A DNA stretch of 64,000 bases from Paenarthrobacter sp. (GCA_031179305.1 JAPSHX010000003.1:21955-85954); one strand, 5' to 3'; positions 29,456 to 40,203 are shown, counted from the first letter of the stretch. Made by a program: numbers and translations. The notes: generated by a model from the letters alone, not told the origin.

Positions 29456-31429
29456 CTACTGGGCGAACTTCAGTCCGCCCCAGCCGATACCTATGGTCAC
29501 GGGCGTAGTAAGCCGCCCGGTGTTGAGATCCCAATATTCAACAACTCCGTTGCGGTCCAGTCCGGCGACACCCGTCGAGTCGGGACCCGTTACGCCGCGC
29601 AGTGCCCGCAACCCCGTGTAATCGGTCCATTCCGCGCCCACCACCGGACGGGATTCCTGCTTGGGTGTGCCCAGCCCGCTGCCTCGGTACAGCCGGAGGG
29701 TACCGTTTGCCTCGGTAGTGAGCAGGTCCTGGAATCCGTCGGCGTTGTAATCCACCATGCTTAGCCTGATCGCTGGGAAGCCCGTTCCGATCGGGGCCTG
29801 GGCACGAATGTAGGCAAGGCCCGCGTTCTTATAGAGATACAGGTTTCCGCCTGAGTCCATGGCAACGATCTGCGGAAGCCGGTTGTTGGCGCACCAAGTG
29901 CCCACGGTGATGTTCAGCGTCCCCCATCCTTGGCCCAGCCTAATAGGATCCTTAAACCCACCGGCCTGAAGTCCGGGGTACACCAGAAGGGCTCCGTCGA
30001 GCCTTTGAGAGACCAGATCAAACACGCCGTCGCGGTCCCAGTCCGTGATGAGGAGGTCTTTGAGCCCGGTGAAGCCGACGCCGATTCTCTTGCCGCCGCC
30101 GTACCTGCCGCCACCCCACGATGGGTAGGCAACCACCGTACCGTCGCTTGCAATTGATACGAGGTCGGCTGCGCTGCTTATCGATGCCGCGCTCAAGTTA
30201 AGGGTGGGTGGTTGGTGTTTGCTGCCCGGTTCGCAGACAGCCACAGGGTCTGTTGGAGGCGGGACCGAACCGCCCGGGCTCGTGGTGGTGCCTGCCGGCA
30301 AAGACGTGTAGCCAAAGAAATTCACCACGCCCCACAGCGTGTAGCGGTTGGGGGTGGTCTGCCAGTTGCCGTCCGTGTACGTGATACCGATACCCATGAC
30401 GTTGAATCTGGGATCACGCAGAAGGGCGTCGTGACCCGGAGAACCCTTCCACCACTCCACAAGCTGTGCTGCGTCACGGTCCCAACGGACAGCGATGACT
30501 TCACCAGCCCCGTTGTTGGGGTTGAGCGCCCGAGGATCAGTCCAGAAGTTGGCACGGTGCTGGATCACCTCACGCGTGGCAATGTTGTTGGACCAGTCCT
30601 GAGCCAGGCTGGCCACAGTTGCGTGATACTTCACCGGGGCAAGGCGGAGCGATGCGCGGTAACTGTTGATCGCGTTGAACACCGTCAGGATCGCAGCTGT
30701 GTTGCTATCAGGGAGGAGTGCCAAGGCGCCGTTTTCCGGATCCACGTTGCCGCTCGGGCTCTTTCCCGGGAAGGGGGTCGGTGTAGGGGTTGGAGACGCT
30801 TCCGGCGTTGTGGCCGGAGAGGGTAGGGCGGTTTCGAGTGTTGGGGTAGGGGACGAGGTTCCTGTAGGTGCAGGCGTCCCTATTGGTGGAGATGTTTCGC
30901 TAGGGGAAACCGAATCAGTTGGTGCCGGCGTCTCCTTCGGCGACGCAGAAGGATCAGGTCCGGCGGCCTGTGCGGATGGTGGTGGTTCGGCTGGAACAGT
31001 ACCAACGGTCTCTTGTGGAGACGGCTCCGCGACGGTTGGCTCGGTGGCACCGGGATCCGAGGGGCCATCAGGCCCCCACGAGGGCCCGATGTTCGGGACG
31101 GGTGGTGGAGTTTCAAACACCGGATCTATAGCAACGGGGCCAGTGTCCGAGCCGCTGCCAGTGCCGGCGCTTGGCATCGGCTCCGGCGTCACTGGTTCCG
31201 GCGAGGGCACAGTGGTGGGGTCCGAGGCGCTGCCAGTCCCCGGAAGGGCCGCTGAAGGTGCGGGGTCCGCCGTCGTGGTTTCCTTCGGTGCTGTCATCCC
31301 TGAAGGGACGCCGGCCGACGGGGTGACGGCGGGCCCTGGGACCGTCTGCGTGGACGGGAGAATTTGGCTGGAGGCGGCCACCCCGAGAGCCAGTACACCA
31401 GCCAGCACAATAGCGGCAGGCGCAGCCAT
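29456..31429 (-). CDS. secreted CAP/SCP-domain protein with Pro/Thr/Ser-rich linker and FG-GAP/VCBS-like module
   Basis: CAP core [35 protein letters not shown]...[40 protein letters not shown]; repeats [25 protein letters not shown]. Confidence 0.88.
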   Translation of the reverse strand: MAAPAAIVLAGVLALGVAASSQILPSTQTVPGPAVTPSAGVPSGMTAPKETTTADPAPSAALPGTGSASDPTTVPSPEPVTPEPMPSAGTGSGSDTGPVAIDPVFETPPPVPNIGPSWGPDGPSDPGATEPTVAEPSPQETVGTVPAEPPPSAQAAGPDPSASPKETPAPTDSVSPSETSPPIGTPAPTGTSSPTPTLETALPSPATTPEASPTPTPTPFPGKSPSGNVDPENGALALLPDSNTAAILTVFNAINSYRASLRLAPVKYHATVASLAQDWSNNIATREVIQHRANFWTDPRALNPNNGAGEVIAVRWDRDAAQLVEWWKGSPGHDALLRDPRFNVMGIGITYTDGNWQTTPNRYTLWGVVNFFGYTSLPAGTTTSPGGSVPPPTDPVAVCEPGSKHQPPTLNLSAASISSAADLVSIASDGTVVAYPSWGGGRYGGGKRIGVGFTGLKDLLITDWDRDGVFDLVSQRLDGALLVYPGLQAGGFKDPIRLGQGWGTLNITVGTWCANNRLPQIVAMDSGGNLYLYKNAGLAYIRAQAPIGTGFPAIRLSMVDYNADGFQDLLTTEANGTLRLYRGSGLGTPKQESRPVVGAEWTDYTGLRALRGVTGPDSTGVAGLDRNGVVEYWDLNTGRLTTPVTIGIGWGGLKFAQ

Positions 31430-31547
31430 TTTTCTCACAATTACCCCGCGAATGCTCGTTGCCCCCAAGTACGGGCGCGGTTCTACATGTCCGGGAACTA
31501 TAGTCCCATGGGGCGGCGTGGACAATGCATGGGGTATTTTTGATGCT

Positions 31548-32123
31548 GTGCTGATCTCTGACCGCGATATTCGTGCCGAAATAGACTCCCAACGGATTGT
31601 TCTTGAACCGTACGACCCCGCGATGGTTCAGCCGTCTTCCGTGGACGTCCGGATTGACCGGTTTTTCCGGCTCTTTGACAACCATAAATATGCCCACATC
31701 GACCCCGCCGAGGAACAGCCTGAACTGACCCGGCTGGTGGAAGTGGAAGGCGACGAGCCCTTCATCCTCCACCCCGGGGAATTCGTACTCGGCTCGACGT
31801 ACGAAACTGTCAGCCTGGCCGACGATATCGCTGCGCGTCTTGAAGGGAAGTCATCCCTTGGGCGCCTCGGGCTGCTGACGCACTCCACTGCCGGCTTCAT
31901 CGACCCCGGTTTCTCAGGTCACGTGACCCTGGAGCTCTCCAATGTGGCGACTCTGCCCATCAAGCTGTGGCCCGGCATGAAAATTGGGCAGCTGTGCTTC
32001 TTCCGGCTGACGTCCTCGGCCGAGCACCCCTACGGTTCCGGCGAATACGGCAACCGCTACCAAGGCCAGCGGGGACCCACCGCGAGTCGAAGCCACCAGA
32101 ACTTCCACCGGACGTCCATCTAG
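31548..32123 (+). CDS. dcd: dCTP deaminase
   Basis: Start GTG 31548: [43 protein letters not shown]...[33 protein letters not shown]; 191 aa. Confidence 0.96.
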
Positions 32124-32136
32124 GTTCTCTGCGGGC

Positions 32137-32204
32137 CTTGGCGCCGAGGGGTTAGCTCTCGGCACTTTGGCTTGGCGCCGAGGGGTTAGCTCTCGGCACT
32201 TTGG
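32137..32204. repeat. two tandem copies of a 34-bp repeat
   Basis: CTTGGCGCCGAGGGGTTAGCTCTCGGCACTTTGG x2. Confidence 0.9.
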
Positions 32205-32270
32205 CGGGCTCTTTCGGTCGAGATCCCGCCCCTCGGCGAGTGCTTCCGGTGACCACTAGTCCTCCACACT

Positions 32271-33272
32271 GTGGGTAACCTCATAGGCCTCCCTCCAACG
32301 TGCCAACAATGGCTGATGAGGATCACGCCGCCGCTGCCCATGGAGCTCCAAGCCCGTTCATTTACGCTCGCCGAGCAGCGCGCGGCCGGCCTTCCGGACC
32401 ACCGCGCCTGGAACAGCGACCTCCGGGTTGCGAGTAGGGGAATCCGGGTTCCGTGGGGTCGGGAGCAGGATCTTGCCCACACAGCCAGGCTCCTTACGGG
32501 CATCAGTGACGGGGCTGTCTGCTGCCGTGAAACCGCGGCGATGCTGTGGGGATGCCCTTTGCCGTGGGATGCGCAGCACGACTTTCTGGTGCACCTGACC
32601 CGGACGGATGGCACGTTCAGGCCTCAGCGGAGGGGAGTCCGGGGCCACAGAATGACCTTGGCCGATTCTGACCTCAGCTCCATAGGCGGCATTCCCGTCA
32701 CCACTCCCGCCCGCACCTGGCTTGACCTCGCGGCAGTACTGCCCTTTGAAGACTTGGTCGCAGCCGCCGACCATTTCATCTGTAGCCAAACAAGGAGCTT
32801 CGGGCACAACAGGATCCCCCTCTGCTCGGCGGTCGATTTGAAGGCCCAAGTGGAACGGCATGCCGGCGCGCGTGGCATCCGTAAGGCGCGTGCCGCGCTG
32901 GATGTCGCGCGGGTAGGGGCCGACTCCGTGCCGGAGACCAAGCTGCGGCTGGCCGCGGGGCGGGCTTTCCTGCCGGAACCAGTGCTCAGCTACGTGGTGT
33001 GCGATCCCTTTGGCCGCGAACTGGCGTGGCCGGACCTCGCCTTTCCGGATTTCAAAGTGGCGGTCAATTACGACGGCGGACATCACCTTAGTGCCGCCCA
33101 GAAGGAATCCGACATCCGACGCGAGGCGTTGCTCGCAGCGAATGGCTGGATCTCGGTGGTAGTCACGGTCGAGCACGTCCGGGAATGGGGCTACGACGGA
33201 GTGGTTCGCCGAATCCGGGAGGCCCTCATCCGTGGTGGATGGTCGCCGAGGGGTTATCTCGCGGGGGTTTGA
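32271..33272 (+). CDS. DUF559-like (Vsr-fold) protein with AbiEi-like N-terminal region
   Basis: C-terminal ELAWPDLAFPDFKVAVNYDGGHHLSAAQKESDIRREALLAANGWISVVVT resembles DUF559; N-terminal GAVCCRETAAMLWGCPLP...GIPVTTPARTWLDLAAVL. Confidence 0.8.
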   Translation: MGNLIGLPPTCQQWLMRITPPLPMELQARSFTLAEQRAAGLPDHRAWNSDLRVASRGIRVPWGREQDLAHTARLLTGISDGAVCCRETAAMLWGCPLPWDAQHDFLVHLTRTDGTFRPQRRGVRGHRMTLADSDLSSIGGIPVTTPARTWLDLAAVLPFEDLVAAADHFICSQTRSFGHNRIPLCSAVDLKAQVERHAGARGIRKARAALDVARVGADSVPETKLRLAAGRAFLPEPVLSYVVCDPFGRELAWPDLAFPDFKVAVNYDGGHHLSAAQKESDIRREALLAANGWISVVVTVEHVREWGYDGVVRRIREALIRGGWSPRGYLAGV

Positions 33273-33335
33273 GGAGTTTTTTCGGTTGAGATGTCGCCCC
33301 TCGGGGAGGGTGGTGGGTTGAGATGTCGCCCCTCG
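33247..33335. repeat. intergenic repeat family: one forward plus two inverted copies
   Basis: CGCCGAGGGGTTATCTCGC ... TTGAGATGTCGCCCCTCGG ... TTGAGATGTCGCCCCTCGC. Confidence 0.75.
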
Positions 33336-33341
33336 CGAAGA

Positions 33342-34541
33342 CTAGGCCGGGGTTGGTTCCGGTGTCCGGGGCGGGGCGCCCGGAGTTTTCCTCAAGGTCT
33401 TGACCACGGGCTCCACAAAGCGGGCAGCCAGCGGGCCAAGGATTGCCATGATGAGGACATAGGCCGTGGCGAGTGCGGCGAGTTCGCCCGGGACGGCGCC
33501 GGAAGCAACGGCCAGACCCGCAATGACGATGGAGAATTCCCCGCGGGCAATCAGCGCAGCCCCCGCGCGGAAACGGCCGGGCATGGCAATGCCAACCCGC
33601 TTGGCAGCCCAGAATCCTGTGAGCATTTTGGTCGCTGCGGTGATGACGGCCAGCACAAGGGCCCAGCCAAGGACGGGCGGAATGGACGTCGGATCGGTGT
33701 TGAGCCCGAAGGCCACGAAGAAGATCGCTGCGAACAGATCCCGCAACGGTTCGAGGATTCTGGTGGCGTTGTGCGCTGTGGCACCGGAGATGGCAATGCC
33801 AAGCATGAAGGCGCCCACGGCGGCGGAAACCTGGAGTGCGGATGCGATGCCGGCCACCAAAAGTGCGAGACCGAGCACGTTCAGCAGGAACACCTCGGAG
33901 TTTTCGCTGTGCACTGCTTGCGAGACCTTATGGCCATGCTTGAGGGCGATGACCAGCACAACGGTTACCACGGCAAGGGCAATTCCCACCGTCTGCAGTC
34001 CGCCCCAAAATCCTACGCCGGCCAGGATCGCCGTCAGGATCGGGAGGTAAATGGCCATTGCGAGGTCTTCAAAAACAAGGATTGACAGCACCACGGGAGT
34101 TTCGCGATTACCGATCCGGCCGAGGTCCGTGATCACCTTGGCAGCGATTCCGGATGACGAAATATAGGTGACGCCACCCATGACGATGGCGCCTACAAAT
34201 CCCCAACCCAGAAGCACGGCGAGGCCCGCGCCTGGAAGGAAATTGAGGAAAAAATCCATCACGCCGGCCTGCCATGATCGCCGGAGCCCAGTGACGAGTT
34301 CCGACGCCGTATATTCCAAGCCGAGCATAAGTAGCAGGAGGATGACGCCGATTTCGCCGGAAAGATGGGCGAATTCGTGCATGCCGTCAAGCTTGACGAA
34401 CCCGCCGGCTCCGAAAGCCAAGCCACCCACCAAGTAGAGCGGGATGGGAGACATGCCTATTCGGCCCGCTAATCGAGCAAGGAGACCGAGGCAGAAGACG
34501 ACGGCCCCCAGTTCGACGAGGGCTAGTGCGAGCGGATCCAT
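33342..34541 (-). CDS. cation:proton antiporter, CPA2/Kef type (KhtU-like)
   Basis: Multi-TM; GEIGVILLLLMLGLEYTASELVTGLRR; YISSSGIAAKVITDLGRIGNRETPVVLSILVFEDLAMA. Confidence 0.9.
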   Translation of the reverse strand: MDPLALALVELGAVVFCLGLLARLAGRIGMSPIPLYLVGGLAFGAGGFVKLDGMHEFAHLSGEIGVILLLLMLGLEYTASELVTGLRRSWQAGVMDFFLNFLPGAGLAVLLGWGFVGAIVMGGVTYISSSGIAAKVITDLGRIGNRETPVVLSILVFEDLAMAIYLPILTAILAGVGFWGGLQTVGIALAVVTVVLVIALKHGHKVSQAVHSENSEVFLLNVLGLALLVAGIASALQVSAAVGAFMLGIAISGATAHNATRILEPLRDLFAAIFFVAFGLNTDPTSIPPVLGWALVLAVITAATKMLTGFWAAKRVGIAMPGRFRAGAALIARGEFSIVIAGLAVASGAVPGELAALATAYVLIMAILGPLAARFVEPVVKTLRKTPGAPPRTPEPTPA

Positions 34542-34546
34542 TCCGG

Positions 34547-35029
34547 TCAGCCGTTGCGGAGGATGTCGGCTGCCGAGTCAAGTCCTTCCTGCGTGCCGAC
34601 CGCTACGAGCAGATCACCGGTGTGAAGTACGACGTCGGGTGCCGGCGAGGGGACAACCTCACCTTCGCGCATGATCGCCACGATGGAAACACCACTCCGG
34701 GTTCGGATCTGCGCCTTGCCCATGGGCTGGTTGACGAAAGGGGAATCAGGGGTGATGGAGAACTGGCGGGTGACGATGCCTGGTATCTCGCGATGTTCTT
34801 CGGCCAAGCGCATGGCAATGTGCTGGCCGCCCAGGAGGTTACCAAGCGTCGATGCTTCGTCCGCTGTCAGCGGGATGGAGGCTTGGCACGTGTCCGGGTC
34901 ATCCCAGGTGGAGACGAATAGCTCGGTCTCACCCTCACGAAGCTCAACCACACCGATGCGACGGCCCGATACGGTGACGAAATCCTTGCGGATCCCGAGG
35001 CCCGGGAGTTCAGTCTCATCCACGTTCAT
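34547..35029 (-). CDS. TrkA-C domain regulatory subunit (KhtT-like)
   Basis: MNVDETELPGLGIRKDFVTVSGRRIGVVELREGETELFVSTWDDPDTCQASIPLTADEASTLGNLLGG; adjacent to the antiporter. Confidence 0.88.
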   Translation of the reverse strand: MNVDETELPGLGIRKDFVTVSGRRIGVVELREGETELFVSTWDDPDTCQASIPLTADEASTLGNLLGGQHIAMRLAEEHREIPGIVTRQFSITPDSPFVNQPMGKAQIRTRSGVSIVAIMREGEVVPSPAPDVVLHTGDLLVAVGTQEGLDSAADILRNG

Positions 35030-35093
35030 AGCTACACCCTAACTCTGTTGTATGGGTCTGGTACGGCGTTCATGCTCAGCCAGTCCTATGTAG

Positions 35094-36497
35094 TTAACGC
35101 TCGGGGACCACGGCTATTTCCACCTTGGCCGGTGGCTTCACTGGCAGGATCACCAACAGGCCTGCCAGCAGGACCACCATGATTCCCAGGATGCCCCAGC
35201 GCTGGGCTTCGCCCTCTGCAACAAGCGGCGAGGCAATGGCGATACACAGCGTGAAGAGCGTGGGGGCGAGGAAACTGACCGCCCGGCCGGTGGTGGCGTA
35301 GAGCCCGAAAAGCTCTCCGGATTCCCCATTTGGCGCGAGCCTGGCCAAATATGCGCGTGACGACGATTGGGCCGGTCCCACGAACAAGCAGAGCAGCAGG
35401 CCGAAGACCCAGAAGGTAGTGGCACCTGGCCAGTCATTTCCAAAGAAGACGTAGTCGCCGTTACCAAGCACGAGAATCGCCGTGCCTGCGACGAGGAGCC
35501 CAATCAGCGAGAGGATGATGACCGCCTTCGGTCCGATCCTGTCGTCGAGGAAACCTCCAATGACTGCACCGACGGCAGCCACGACGTTGCCGAAAATAGC
35601 GAAGAAGATGACGTCCTTGAGCTCGAAGCCGAACGTGCCGGCCGCGATGACGCCGCCGAAAGTAAATACCGCTGCCAAGCCGTCACGGAAGATGGCGCTG
35701 GACAGCAGGAAGTAGATGGTGTGGGGGCTGGTCCGATAGATGGCTCCGATGCGGCGGAACAACAACTTGTAGGACGCAAAGAAGCCCAGCGACGCGGTGC
35801 TCTTCTTCACGGAAACTTCAGGAACAGCGAACATCACGGGAAGGGCAAAGATGAAGAACCACAATGCCGAGAAGATGGCAACGAGCCGGATGTTCAGAGA
35901 GTCCTGGGTTGAAGCGCCAAACCATTCGAAGGAGGGCTGCACGAATAACTGCAAAACAAGGAGGAGCGCAACGATGCCGCCCAGATAGCCCATGGCCCAG
36001 CCAAAGCCGCTGACCCTGCCGATATTCCGAGGCGTGGAGATCTGGGCCAGCATGGCGTTGTAGTTCACACCGGCAAACTCAAAGAAGATGTTGCCGAGTG
36101 CTATCAGACACACGCCCAGCAGGAGGAATTCCGGCTGGGGGAAGACGAAGAAACAGAGCGCCGTCAGGACAGCCGTTGCGGCGGTGTTGACGCCGAGCCA
36201 CATCTTGCGGCGTCCACCGGCGTCAGAACGCTGGCCGGTAACGGGAGCCAGCAAGGCAATTGCGAGGCCGGCAACGGCCAAAGCGGCACCGAGGGCGGCC
36301 GATGCCGCGTCTTCCCCGCCAAAGGCATTGGACGTGAGGTAAACAGTGAAGACGAAGGTGGTCATCACCGCGTTGAAGGCCGCAGAGCCCCAGTCCCAGG
36401 ATGCCCAAGCAAGGATCTGACCCTTCTTGGAAGAGACAGGTCCTGAGGCAAGCTCGGACATCGACTGGGAGGCTTCGGGAACTGCGGCCGCGTTCAT
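35094..36497 (-). CDS. MFS transporter (UMF1/Atg22-like)
   Basis: ILAWASWDWGSAAFNAVMTTFVFTVYLTSNAFG N-terminus; multi-TM. Confidence 0.9.
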   Translation of the reverse strand: MNAAAVPEASQSMSELASGPVSSKKGQILAWASWDWGSAAFNAVMTTFVFTVYLTSNAFGGEDAASAALGAALAVAGLAIALLAPVTGQRSDAGGRRKMWLGVNTAATAVLTALCFFVFPQPEFLLLGVCLIALGNIFFEFAGVNYNAMLAQISTPRNIGRVSGFGWAMGYLGGIVALLLVLQLFVQPSFEWFGASTQDSLNIRLVAIFSALWFFIFALPVMFAVPEVSVKKSTASLGFFASYKLLFRRIGAIYRTSPHTIYFLLSSAIFRDGLAAVFTFGGVIAAGTFGFELKDVIFFAIFGNVVAAVGAVIGGFLDDRIGPKAVIILSLIGLLVAGTAILVLGNGDYVFFGNDWPGATTFWVFGLLLCLFVGPAQSSSRAYLARLAPNGESGELFGLYATTGRAVSFLAPTLFTLCIAIASPLVAEGEAQRWGILGIMVVLLAGLLVILPVKPPAKVEIAVVPER

Positions 36498-36700
36498 AGC
36501 TTGAATGCTATAGCGACAGTGAAGAACGGCGGGCAGATGACAGACCGCTTTGTGGAGAACGCGGCTTTAAGCCATGCGCGCAGTCGGCTTCCCATGCCAA
36601 AAACTGTCAGTTCACCTTGATAAACTAGGTAAACCGAACCCAACATATGACCGCCTGCTCCAACTTTTGACAATATGTTCCTGACTTTGCGGAGAAAACA

Positions 36701-39700
36701 TTGATCACAGTTCTCGCCATCACCTTTGTAGCGGCAACTGTGGCGCCTTTCATCTTCAGCAAACTCGGCAGGAACGCCTTCTATGCTCTGGCAGCGGTCC
36801 CCGCAAGTGCCTTCGTTTGGCTGCTTTTCCAGTACAGCCCTGTATATTCCGATGGCGGTATAGAAGAAGTCATCCCATGGATTCCCAGCCTGAAGCTGGA
36901 GCTCGCTTTCCGTATGGATCCCTTGGCATGGGTGATGTCCTTATTGATCCTCGGAGTGGGATCCCTGGTTTTGGTCTATTGCGCCCGGTACTTCAAGAAC
37001 AAGGACGCGGGCCTGGGCGGATTTGGTGCCCAACTCCTCGCTTTTGCAGGCGCCATGTTCGGTTTGGTGACCTCCGATGACCTGCTGATGCTCTTCATCT
37101 TCTGGGAACTCACCACCATCCTGTCCTACCTCCTGATCGGCTATGCCCGCACCCGTCTGGCTGCACGTCGTTCGGCGCTGCAAGCGCTTATGGTAACCAC
37201 CGCGGGCGGCTTGGCCATGCTGGTGGGCCTGATCATCATGGGCCAAGCGGCCGGAACTTATCGAATATCGGTCATCCTGGACCAAGCCGGCACGCTCATG
37301 ACCGGACCCATGCAGGGAGCGGTGACCGCCGCCGTCGTGCTTATTTTGGCCGGCGCGGTGACCAAATCGGCGCTTGTCCCGTTCCATTTCTGGCTTCCGG
37401 GAGCCATGGCCGCGCCCACTCCCGTGAGCGCGTACCTGCATGCTGCTGCGATGGTGAAAGCCGGCATTTACATCGTTGCCCGACTGGCGCCGGGTTTCGC
37501 CGAATCGGAGTTCTGGCTGCCCGTCGTGCTGGGGCTGGGCCTGGCCACCATGCTGGTGGGCGGCTACCGGGCCCTTCGACAGACCGACATCAAGCTCATT
37601 CTTGCCTACGGCACCGTCAGTCAACTCGGCTTCCTCACCATGGTGGTGGGCCTGGGGACACCGGAGGCGGCCTTGGCCGGGCTCGGCTTGCTGCTGGCCC
37701 ACGGTTTGTTCAAGGCTGCGCTGTTCCTGGTGGTTGGCATCATCGACCACCAATCGGGGACACGCGATCTCCGTAAACTCTCGGGCGTCTTCCGCTCGTC
37801 GCGTGCTTTGGGAGTGGTGGCAGCAATCGCGGCCGCCTCCATGGCCGGCATTCCGCCACTGGCCGGGTACGTTGCCAAGGAATCGGTATTCGAAGCTTTC
37901 GTCCACTACGGCATCGGCGACGACGCACCGGCCTGGGGCGTCTGGCTGCTGGTGGGCCTGCTGATCGGCTCCATCCTCACCTTCGCTTACAGCGCCCGCT
38001 TTATGTGGGGAGCGTTCGCCATCAAACCCGGCGTGGAAACCACGCCGTTCAAACCCATCAAACCCGCTTTCCTGGCCGCACCGGCCATTCTGAGCTTGCT
38101 CACCGTCGCCTACGGCGTGTGGCCCGCGCCGGTGGACACCTGGGTGCAGCCGTACGCTGCGCTCTTCGCCGAGAACCCGGACGCCGTCGACGCCGGACAC
38201 CTGGCTTTGTGGCACGGGTTCACTCCAGCTTTGGCCATGACCGCAATTACTTTCGTGGCCGGTGCCTTGATGTTCTACGGCCGCAACGTGGTGTCCCGGC
38301 TTCAGAGCCTGGTTCCCGATTGGGTGGACGGCGACCGTGCCTACCAGAACACCATCGGCGCGCTGGACGACATTGCGGTTTGGGTTACAGGCCGCACGCA
38401 GCGTGGTTCGCTGTACTTCTACCTCGCGGTGATCCTCACGGTGGCGTTCGTAGTGCCAATGACGGCGCTGATTACAGCCAATAAGCCCCTGCCCGACGGA
38501 ATGTATTTCATTGATCCGAACTCCCCACTACAGATCGTGGCTGGGTTAGGAATCGTAGTAGGGGCACTGGCTGCCGTCCGTGCCAACAAACGGTTCCTCG
38601 CCGTGCTGATGGTGTCGGTGACGGGCTACGGCATCGCCCTGATGTTCGCCCTGCAGGGCGCCCCGGACCTCGCGTTGACCCAGATGCTGGTGGAAACAAT
38701 CGTGCTGGTGGCTTTTGTCCTGGCTATGCGCAGCTTGCCTGCTGAACTGCGGGACCGGACGGGTGGTCGGCTACGGGTGATCCGAGTGATCATCGGTGCG
38801 GCTTTCGGCGTCACCATGATTTTCGTGGCCATCTACGCCATGGGAGCTCGGGTTGCCACTCCGGTCTCCCTTGAATTCCCTCGCTTGGCCTATGAAGGCG
38901 GCGGCGGGTTGAACGTGGTCAACGTGACCTTGGTTGATATCCGTGCCTGGGACACTTTCGGCGAGATTTCGGTCCTGGCGGTCGCCGCAACGGGCGTTGC
39001 CAGCCTGATCTTCGTCCGCAGCCGCGGTGATCGCATCAAAACCTCCTCGGCAGTGCCGGAAGGCAGCGTGGGGCGCAGCACCGGTGTGGACCGCGGCTCC
39101 CGGGACGGTGCCACTCTGGCAGTGGCGCGGAAGTTCACCGACGTTACGCGCGATGCCTGGCTTGTGGCTGGCCGGACCCTGGCGCCCGAACGCCGCTCGA
39201 TCATCTTCGAAGTGGTGACCCGGCTGATCTTCCACTCCATGATCATCTTCTCCATTTATCTCCTCCTGGCCGGTCACAACCTGCCAGGTGGCGGTTTCGC
39301 CGGTGGCCTGACCGCCGGGCTCGCCCTCACCATCCGATACTTGGCCGGCGGCCGGTTCGAGTTGAGCGAGGCGGCAACAATCAGCGCCGGAACCCTTTTG
39401 GGGACGGGACTTGCGACGGCGGCCGCGTCCGGTTTTGTGCCGCTCTTCCTGGGCGGGCAGGTCTTCCAAAGCGCCATCATCGAGTTCTGGTTGCCGGTCT
39501 TCGGCGACGTCAAATTCGTCACGTCCACCATTTTCGATATCGGCGTCTACATTGTGGTGGTGGGGTTGGCGCTCGACGTCCTCCGCAGCCTCGGCGCCGA
39601 AATCGACGAGCACTTTGAGGGCAAAGGCGTACCGATCGCTGAAGAAGACGCCGCAGACGCCGCTGATTCTGCTGCATCCGCTGCTTCCGGGAGAGGTACC

Positions 39701-39706
39701 GCATGA
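36701..39706 (+). CDS. mrpA: Na+/H+ antiporter subunit A (MrpA fused with MrpB-like C-terminus)
   Basis: 1001-aa NuoL-like protein, TTG start; C-terminal MnhB-like region (IYLLLAGHNLPGGGFAGGLTAGLALTIRYLAGG). Confidence 0.94.
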   Translation: MITVLAITFVAATVAPFIFSKLGRNAFYALAAVPASAFVWLLFQYSPVYSDGGIEEVIPWIPSLKLELAFRMDPLAWVMSLLILGVGSLVLVYCARYFKNKDAGLGGFGAQLLAFAGAMFGLVTSDDLLMLFIFWELTTILSYLLIGYARTRLAARRSALQALMVTTAGGLAMLVGLIIMGQAAGTYRISVILDQAGTLMTGPMQGAVTAAVVLILAGAVTKSALVPFHFWLPGAMAAPTPVSAYLHAAAMVKAGIYIVARLAPGFAESEFWLPVVLGLGLATMLVGGYRALRQTDIKLILAYGTVSQLGFLTMVVGLGTPEAALAGLGLLLAHGLFKAALFLVVGIIDHQSGTRDLRKLSGVFRSSRALGVVAAIAAASMAGIPPLAGYVAKESVFEAFVHYGIGDDAPAWGVWLLVGLLIGSILTFAYSARFMWGAFAIKPGVETTPFKPIKPAFLAAPAILSLLTVAYGVWPAPVDTWVQPYAALFAENPDAVDAGHLALWHGFTPALAMTAITFVAGALMFYGRNVVSRLQSLVPDWVDGDRAYQNTIGALDDIAVWVTGRTQRGSLYFYLAVILTVAFVVPMTALITANKPLPDGMYFIDPNSPLQIVAGLGIVVGALAAVRANKRFLAVLMVSVTGYGIALMFALQGAPDLALTQMLVETIVLVAFVLAMRSLPAELRDRTGGRLRVIRVIIGAAFGVTMIFVAIYAMGARVATPVSLEFPRLAYEGGGGLNVVNVTLVDIRAWDTFGEISVLAVAATGVASLIFVRSRGDRIKTSSAVPEGSVGRSTGVDRGSRDGATLAVARKFTDVTRDAWLVAGRTLAPERRSIIFEVVTRLIFHSMIIFSIYLLLAGHNLPGGGFAGGLTAGLALTIRYLAGGRFELSEAATISAGTLLGTGLATAAASGFVPLFLGGQVFQSAIIEFWLPVFGDVKFVTSTIFDIGVYIVVVGLALDVLRSLGAEIDEHFEGKGVPIAEEDAADAADSAASAASGRGTA

Positions 39707-40203
39707 GCATCAACCTGACCTTGCTGATCGTCATGGGTGTCCTCTATGCCTGCGGCATCTACCTGGTTCTGGAGCGCAGCCTGACGCGCGTGCTGTTGGG
39801 ACTGATGTTGTTGGCCAATGCAACCAACATCCTGATTCTCAGCACCGGAGGATATGCCGGGGTGGCGCCATTCTTCACCAAGGAAACAAGCCCCGAAGCC
39901 TACAGTGATCCCCTGCCGCAGGCCCTGATCCTGACCTCGATTGTGATCTCCTTTGCCGTCACGGCGTTCATGCTGGGCATGATCTACCGCACCTGGGTCC
40001 TGGCACGCCAAGACGAGATCCAGGATGACCTTGAAGACCGCCGCGTGGCAGAAACCCCCAGCTTCGACGCTGAGGATGACGCCATCGTTCCCTTGGAAAC
40101 TTCGGAGTTTGCTGTCACCACAACTGGTCCCACGGACCAGGAAAGGGCCGAAGCCACCGAGACTCCCGGGTCCCTGCCAAAGAAGGAAGGAGGCAGCACG
40201 TGA
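39703..40203 (+). CDS. mrpC: Na+/H+ antiporter subunit C
   Basis: NuoK-like; LERSLTRVLLGLMLLANATNILILSTGG. Confidence 0.94.
   Translation: MSINLTLLIVMGVLYACGIYLVLERSLTRVLLGLMLLANATNILILSTGGYAGVAPFFTKETSPEAYSDPLPQALILTSIVISFAVTAFMLGMIYRTWVLARQDEIQDDLEDRRVAETPSFDAEDDAIVPLETSEFAVTTTGPTDQERAEATETPGSLPKKEGGST

Noticed and set aside
30666-31547. N-terminal 294 codons of the ORF track entry 30666-32123
   Set aside because: Antisense to the CAP protein; the dCTP deaminase starts at GTG 31548.
36941-38215. 424-aa minus-strand ORF
   Set aside because: Antisense shadow of mrpA; Gln/His/Arg-rich, no domain.
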